Below, in pieces: positions 59,401 through 64,000 of a stretch of DNA of 64,000 nt. Positions within the stretch are counted from its first letter, which is position 1. Every line of letters begins with the position of its first letter. Made by a program: the position numbers and the translations under genes. Under the pieces are notes generated by a model. That model searched no databases, was not told the DNA's origin, and worked only from the letters and a program-made list of their open reading frames with translations. Where the stretch lies: the NCBI GenBank assembly GCA_013400975.1, contig WBMZ01006336.1:62001-126000 (forward strand), given 5' to 3'. This DNA comes from Atrichornis clamosus (Eukaryota; Chordata; Aves; Passeriformes; Menuridae).

Positions 59401-61285
59401 TCACTATTTGAGCAGTATAGTCTGACTCACTTCCATGATGCCTTGCACTCCTTAGCATTTTTGTGCTAATGCTGCCTTTCAAGAAGTAGAACTGGAATCC
59501 TGCCAAAATTTCTGAAAAAAAAAAAAAAAGAGCGTGGAATTGCAGATAACATGGTACTTTTTAAAAACATGTTGAAATGTTTTTAATTGTTTATCTGCTG
59601 TTATGGGGCTGCTCAAGCAAAAAAATAAAATGCTTCTTGCAAGGTTCACAATTCCCTATGGGTTGAGAAATCTACTGTTTCGATGCCAAGCTTAGCAGTA
59701 GTACTGATTTTAGATGAAACTGTTGTCTAGGTCCAGTGGTTGCTTTGGAGTTCAATGGAGATGGTGCTGTGGAAGTATGTCGAAGCACTATAAATGAAGT
59801 TTTTAGTGGAACCAAGGTAAGCTGCTGTATTGCTTTATTCACAGAAAATATTACAGAATGTCTGAGCTATTTCATGGTCAAGATGTAGTGTTCACATATT
59901 ACACAATCTTTTTAGGTTCAGGGGTAGTAAAATCTGAATATGCTTTTGTTCCTGTTTTGGTTTTTTTGTACTGAAAACTCAAGTTACTTGTTGGCAACAA
60001 GAAAATTGTCCTAGGAAAAAGAGTACTAAATCCCCATATCCATTGAAGAATAGAAGATTTCTACTTAAAACTGTTACTACATATAATAGCAAAATCAAGT
60101 TCTATAAATATAATATCAAAAAGTTCTGCTTCAAGTCTTGAACTTGACTTAGTCATTTGGCTTTGTCCTGTCTATTAAACCATGACAAAGATAATATGAT
60201 GGGATTTCAACTTTTTCCCACTTTTGTGGTGTAGGATACTTGAGAATGCTGTCCTTCAAAGAGAGTTTTCCTTTTTTGTCTGCTGGCTTGTTTTACTTTA
60301 GCTTCCTTACACCACACCTTCTCTTTCCTTGCTGTTCCCATTACTCTGAATGGCAATGGTTTTGAGAGTTCAGGAAAGTGACAAACCCTTCTCTTTCAGG
60401 CAGCTATTCAAAGAAGACTGAAATGTCTTTTGAGACTAGTATCCATACAACTCTTTGCTGCCTTTCAGTTACTTTCAAAAGACTTACTTGAAACTAGAGT
60501 GCCCAGTTTCTGGAAAACAGTCATCTTGTAATAAGTCATCTGATTTAATTTTTTGATTGAGGCTATTGTGTGCACGTTGAGATTGGTGAACAGCCACAGT
60601 GCCCTCTGTTACACTCAACTGTTTGGGTATTACCTAAGACAATTATAGGTGATCTGCTGAAAGCTTTCAAAGGTGACTTGGACTTTCACATACATTGAAT
60701 TTTGAAAAATGCAAATATGATTGAAGTTATTTTTAAAAAAATAATCATCTGCTGGAGAAGCAACTAAGTTTTTCTGAGACTAATATAACACAAGGAAGTC
60801 TTTCTTACAAACTCTGCCTTTCTGTTAAAGGAAAGTAGTAGTCTAAGGATTTTGTGTATTTGTTTTTCCCTCGCTCTCCTGGAGAGAGTTGACTTTACTA
60901 ATCAAAACACATCTAAATAGACACTAACTGAAGCTGTGACCCCTGAATAATGAAGCCCCAGACTCCTAATCAGTAGAAGGCAAGGGTTAATGCAGGTAGC
61001 ATGTGTGCTAGGAAGGGGTGACGGTGACAAATGGTGGGTGCATCAGGGCTGAGAGAATTCTAGGACTGTTTTGTCACACAGTGGAAACCAATGGAGTTGT
61101 GTCTCTCATGAAAGGCAAAGCTAAAGCTAGGCATTACTGATTCCAAATGACCAAAGACTGCTTTTACTGATGTATAACTATTTTCTTGTTTAACAAAACA
61201 GGTTTTTGTATCGGAAAGCAAAGCATCAGCATCTCAAGATGTAGACAATTTCTACAACTTTGCTGACATGCAGATGGGAATGTGA
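47308..61285 (+). CDS. RP2: RP2, ARL3 GTPase-activating protein (five coding exons)
   Basis: Exons 47308-47436, 56161-56826, 58454-58568, 59731-59816 and 61202-61285 join in one frame to 359 residues plus TGA. Human RP2 is 350 residues. The protein is the GTPase-activating factor for ARL3 and helps release lipidated cargo at cilia and photoreceptors (family knowledge). The N-terminus MGCFFS keeps Gly2 for myristoylation and Cys3 for palmitoylation. A Cys-rich beta-helix domain related to tubulin cofactor C spans about residues 45-235 and retains the arginine finger (Arg127, human Arg118) in [11 protein letters not shown], and Glu147 (human Glu138). The C-terminal part from about 235 is the ferredoxin-like, NDPK-related domain ([10 protein letters not shown]). 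Divergent exon 1 makes it nine residues longer than human, in a Gln/Gly/Ala-rich linker before QYSWDQR. All introns are GT-AG. It is intact with no frameshift. The start is the first in-frame ATG after a TGA at 47134-47136. Confidence 0.98.
47437..56160 (+). other. RP2: RP2 intron 1
   Basis: An 8.7-kb intron from GTACCG to an acceptor with a strong polypyrimidine tract (a run of T then CCTCCTTCAG). The first 570 bp is still CpG island. It holds one CR1 copy (53225-53840, listed separately). I see no other named repeat or gene in it. Short frames such as 51520-51798 look like chance. Confidence 0.95.
53225..53840 (+). repeat. CR1 LINE 3' portion in RP2 intron 1
   Basis: Starts CCAAGGAGGCCAATGGCATC and runs through TAGTGTGGCCAGCAGGAC, GCACTGGTGAGGCTGCACC, a GGAGCTGGTGAAGGTCTGGA block, GAGGAGCAGCTGAGGGAGCT, GATTGGACATTAGGAAGAAT, a GGACATGGTTTAATGATGG block and the end TCTTTTTCAATCTAAAC...CCTATG. 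This is the full order of the CR1 3' region. It has many substitutions and its frames are broken. It is in the same direction as RP2 transcription. Confidence 0.95.
56161..56826 (+). CDS. RP2: RP2 coding exon 2 (main catalytic domain)
   Basis: A 666-bp exon (222 codons, phase 0 on both sides) from [15 protein letters not shown] to NARKLIDE. It encodes almost the whole tubulin-cofactor-C-like beta-helix, with repeated Asp-Cys/Asn-Cys rungs ([28 protein letters not shown]) and the arginine-finger motif. Acceptor CCTCCTTCAG at 56151-56160 and donor GTAAGC at 56827. The reading frame would stay open only 11 codons into intron 2, so intron retention would truncate the protein before the C-terminal domain. 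Confidence 0.98.
56827..58453 (+). other. RP2: RP2 intron 2
   Basis: A 1.6-kb GT-AG intron (GTAAGC ... TGTTAACAG). It contains a T/G-rich stretch (about 57375-57435) and otherwise nothing recognised. Confidence 0.95.
58454..58568 (+). CDS. RP2: RP2 coding exon 3
   Basis: A 115-bp exon encoding [20 protein letters not shown] through DFIPLLEK plus the first base of a Gly codon (phase 1 end). It matches the human segment around LVQTKEVSMKAEDAQRVF. Donor GTGAGT at 58569. Confidence 0.97.
58569..59730 (+). other. RP2: RP2 intron 3
   Basis: A 1.2-kb GT-AG intron (GTGAGT ... TTGTCTAG) with a 15-base A run near 59515-59529 and no other recognised feature. Confidence 0.93.
59731..59816 (+). CDS. RP2: RP2 coding exon 4
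   Basis: An 86-bp exon that completes a split Gly codon and encodes [20 protein letters not shown] followed by [17 protein letters not shown] is the best-conserved part of the NDPK-related C-terminal domain. Acceptor TGTTGTCTAG, donor GTAAGC at 59817, phase 0 at the end. Confidence 0.97.
59817..61201 (+). other. RP2: RP2 intron 4
   Basis: A 1.4-kb GT-AG intron (GTAAGC ... TTAACAAAACAG). The acceptor tract is comparatively weak, with few pyrimidines immediately before the AG. No repeats or other genes recognised. Confidence 0.93.
61202..61285 (+). CDS. RP2: RP2 coding exon 5 (C-terminus and stop)
   Basis: Encodes [20 protein letters not shown] then ADMQMGM and TGA at 61283-61285. The human tail ends ADIQMGI, so the C-terminus is complete and conserved. 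Confidence 0.97.
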   Translation, partial: VFVSESKASASQDVDNFYNFADMQMGM

Positions 61286-63780
61286 AGTTTAGCACAAAGG
61301 TGTTCACATACGGTTTGTCTCAGCACTTAGATATCACTTGGCTTGAATATTGCAGTAGTTTTGTCATTTAGTTTTGTATTTCTCATATATCCCTTTTATA
61401 AAGCGACTGATGGTTTTAATACTGTATTATCTGAACTGGAGTAAATGGCATAGATCCCCATGTGCATTGTGTTTGAAAGTTATGTTTAACTCCAAAAACA
61501 ATGAGCTTTTCTACTAACTTTTTTACAGTGATTTCTAAACATCTTTAGACACCTGAATGTTTCTTGACAACATCTAATGGTTGTACATATTTTAAAAGTG
61601 CAATGCTGATCCAAGTTTGATCTAGTAGTAGTTGTTACCTTTAACACAGACACATTGTTTAGAAAGTGTATTTATGTGAAACTTGAACTTCAAAACTTTC
61701 CCACATGTAAATTTGTCTTCACTGGGGGTCCAGGAAGGAAGCTGTAGTCGTTGACTTTTTCTCAAAGCTTAGTCTGAAATGAATTGTCGTTATAGCATAC
61801 TTTCAAAAGTGGTTTGTGACTTTGGCTTACTCTGCTTAAGCATGTTTTTTGAATCAAGTTGTTTGCAGCAGCATTTATGGTGAGAGTTGTCACAGCGGCA
61901 TTCTGGTAAGTGAGCACTTGCCAGGCTTTTCTGCTTTGAGGTGAGTTCTGAGATGAGTGCTCTGCTGAAGCTACTCTAAGGTTCTCTCAGGTTCCCTGGC
62001 AATATAGCTGCCTCTGGCATCCCCAAGTCACACATGGGATATACATGAGGTTCCTTTGCACTCGGAGCAATAAACCTCTGGCACCACTGCTGTTTGCTGG
62101 AAGGGACTTACGTAGCCTGTATTTAGAGAAGGACTTTGATGGCATTTAAAACCCCTTCTTCCTTGCTAGACCCCAGGAGAAGGCTTTTATCTTCAGAAGT
62201 ACTGAAAATTTGGGTGTAAAGTGCTACACACTGCCATAGGGTTTATTTTGTATTAATTCTAAAAACAGACTGAAGAAGTGCTACTAGCATTTTGTGAGAT
62301 ACATTTCAATAGTGTTCAGTAAGAGTGCTTATTGCTAAATAGTGCATATAAGAACGTAAATCTATATGGATGTTAAAGATGTGATTGATTTATTTTTGCA
62401 TTTTACATCCTTACTGATTTTTCTACATGAACTTAAAGCTTATCTCCAGGTTTACAAGCTCTCTGTAATACTTGAACCAATTGTGCATCCAGATACACAA
62501 AACCAAATTTTGTAATTAAAACAGTGGCTTGCCAGTTTGCATAGGCTTTACAATTCATTGAATGGACTGGGGCTGTGTTGAGGTGCTAAAGCAATTTCCT
62601 CCTTATGGTCATCTGTCAAAAGGGAAGGTCTTGCAAATCTTGACTGACAATGAGTCTTAACCTATCAGTTTCACAGCTATGGAGCTCCAAAGTGGGTGGC
62701 TAAAAACATATCTCTAATTTTTTGGAATTAGCACATGAAAGAGTCTATTCTTCTAAAATTTGTGATTTTCTAATGCCCAAAAGAGGTTCTGAACTATCAT
62801 TTTGTTCCTACTGGGAAAATGCTTGCCATTAGTTAACTAGAGAATGTGTCTTTAGGACTTCTTGTTACAGTTATGCATAGATTAAATAAGGAAGAATATC
62901 TCCTGAATAAACTAAACCATCGGTGTACTGAAGATAAGAAAAATGCCACTTCTCTGAAATGTTTTTATTTGACAAAGTGAAATAAAATCAAGCCACTACC
63001 AGAATCCAACTGGTGGCAGAAATTAGCACTTACTTGCATTTAGCCAGCCAGGATTATTTTTTTTTTTATTGTGTGTGTGAGGTGTGAAAAGAGCTAAAAA
63101 TTTTATCTTGCTCTCTAAAGTACTAGCACAACTCATCCGTCAGCGTTTACAGGAATTAATCTAGACACATACAGTAAATGTATTATTTTGGTATGGACAG
63201 TACATTGAAATTGTGTCATGTACTTCAGAGCTGTCATTGTGTAATTTACATCCGCAGTGCATATATTGGACTACCTTGGTCTCTAAACTCTTACATATAA
63301 TATTTCCAAAGTTACACGCTGACACATGATTATATGTATGTTTATGGTTTATATTTTTGTATCATCAACCTGCTCTGGAAACAAAGTGCTAAAAGGACTT
63401 TTGTGACTATTTTTGCTGGAGGACAGGATGATAAATTGAAAATTAATCTAGGCTTGAAATGGTGGAATAACTTTTCTACATGCTGGGAAAGAGCAGTGTT
63501 GTGTTTTTTTAACATTGATAGTCTATTTACCAATGTCAAGAATTTTTAATAAAAAAACCCTAAATAATGAAGGAGTTTCTCAATCCAATCGTTTCTTTTG
63601 ATTTCCATTTCTTGCTAACAGGTGTTAAGAACACTTCTAGCCTAAGAGTCAGGAATTCTTTGCATTACAGAATGGTGCATGTCTCGTGTAGTCTTTGTAC
63701 ATTTGTTATGTAGCTTTTAATGTAATTTGTGTTACACTGTGAATGTGATTTGTAATAAACATCTGAAATATTTAAACTCT
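61286..63780 (+). other. RP2: RP2 3' untranslated region
   Basis: About 2.5 kb of AT-rich sequence after the stop codon, without introns or repeats that I recognise, up to the final polyadenylation signal. Human RP2 also has a long 3' UTR. Internal AATAAA hexamers near 62070, 62905, 62980 and 63547 could give shorter forms. A Pumilio-type motif TGTACATA lies at 61582-61589 and several ATTTA pentamers are scattered through it. A short frame at 63334-63549 is not considered coding. Confidence 0.8.
63754..63759 (+). terminator. RP2: Distal polyadenylation signal AATAAA of RP2
   Basis: The canonical AATAAA is preceded by several TGTA/TGTAAT motifs (CFIm-type upstream elements) within 40 bases. 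Cleavage is expected about 15-25 bases downstream, near 63775-63785. Chosen as the main signal because it is the last and best-dressed hexamer before featureless sequence. Confidence 0.7.
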
Positions 63781-63785
63781 GGATT

Positions 63786-64000
63786 CTGAAAACTTTTTAA
63801 AATTATAGTATATTGAAAAACATAATTACATTATATTAGGAGTAAAAATTGACTTCCACATTTAAATAGGGTCTTGAAATAGATACTCACATCTAATTGA
63901 AAATAAGCATTAACTCTGTAGTTATTCATCCTCTGAAAAAGGTGATTTTTTGACAGCAGGGATTTTTCCTCAGTCAGAGATTGTGGTGGTTATAGTAATA
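63786..64000. other. Downstream flank of RP2, nothing recognised
   Basis: About 215 bases of AT-rich DNA. By synteny JADE3 should follow further right, but no part of it is visible here. Confidence 0.6.

Overview
This window is vertebrate nuclear DNA, almost certainly from a bird. The evidence is several CR1 (chicken repeat 1) LINE tails in both orientations, avian-type endogenous retrovirus solo LTRs, compact spacing, and protein sequence close to what I recall of chicken RP2. There are no prokaryotic operons, CRISPR arrays, tRNA or rRNA genes. The window is one segment of the syntenic block that lies on human Xp11.3 (SLC9A7 - RP2 - JADE3). In chicken I believe this block is autosomal.

Layout. 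(1) Positions 1-29868 are the 5' part of a long first intron of SLC9A7 (sodium/proton exchanger NHE7), read on the minus strand. I found no second exon here, only CR1 pieces, short tandem duplications and one striking inverted repeat (12066-12146). (2) Positions 29869-30130 (minus) are SLC9A7 coding exon 1, inside a CpG island (about 28900-30640) and flanked upstream by a roughly 280-bp pure polypyrimidine/polypurine tract. (3) Positions about 30950-46800 are the 17-kb head-to-head intergenic region. It carries a cluster of transposable elements (a solo LTR at 35923-36501, CR1 at 36675-37001, a second solo LTR at 37162-37938, an ERVL-type LTR at 39312-39834, and another ERVL-type LTR at about 45735-46425). 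(4) A second CpG island (about 46840-48010) holds the promoter, 5' UTR and first exon of RP2. (5) RP2 runs on the plus strand from 47308 to its stop at 61285 in five coding exons, all with GT-AG introns and no frame break. They encode 359 residues, followed by a 2.5-kb 3' UTR with its final AATAAA at 63754-63759.

How the genes relate. The two genes are divergently transcribed and 17 kb apart, so they are neighbours by synteny rather than a shared bidirectional promoter. RP2 is the GTPase-activating protein for ARL3 and works in traffic of lipid-modified proteins to cilia and photoreceptor outer segments. NHE7 is a trans-Golgi/endosomal cation/proton exchanger. Nothing in the sequence ties their functions together beyond conserved linkage.

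I did not find a convincing undescribed system. The best leads are the pre-miRNA-like hairpin in SLC9A7 intron 1, the polypyrimidine tract upstream of SLC9A7, the G-rich 5' UTR and upstream ATGs of RP2, and a small signal-peptide-like cysteine-containing ORF at 42404-42592. All are modest and need expression or conservation data.
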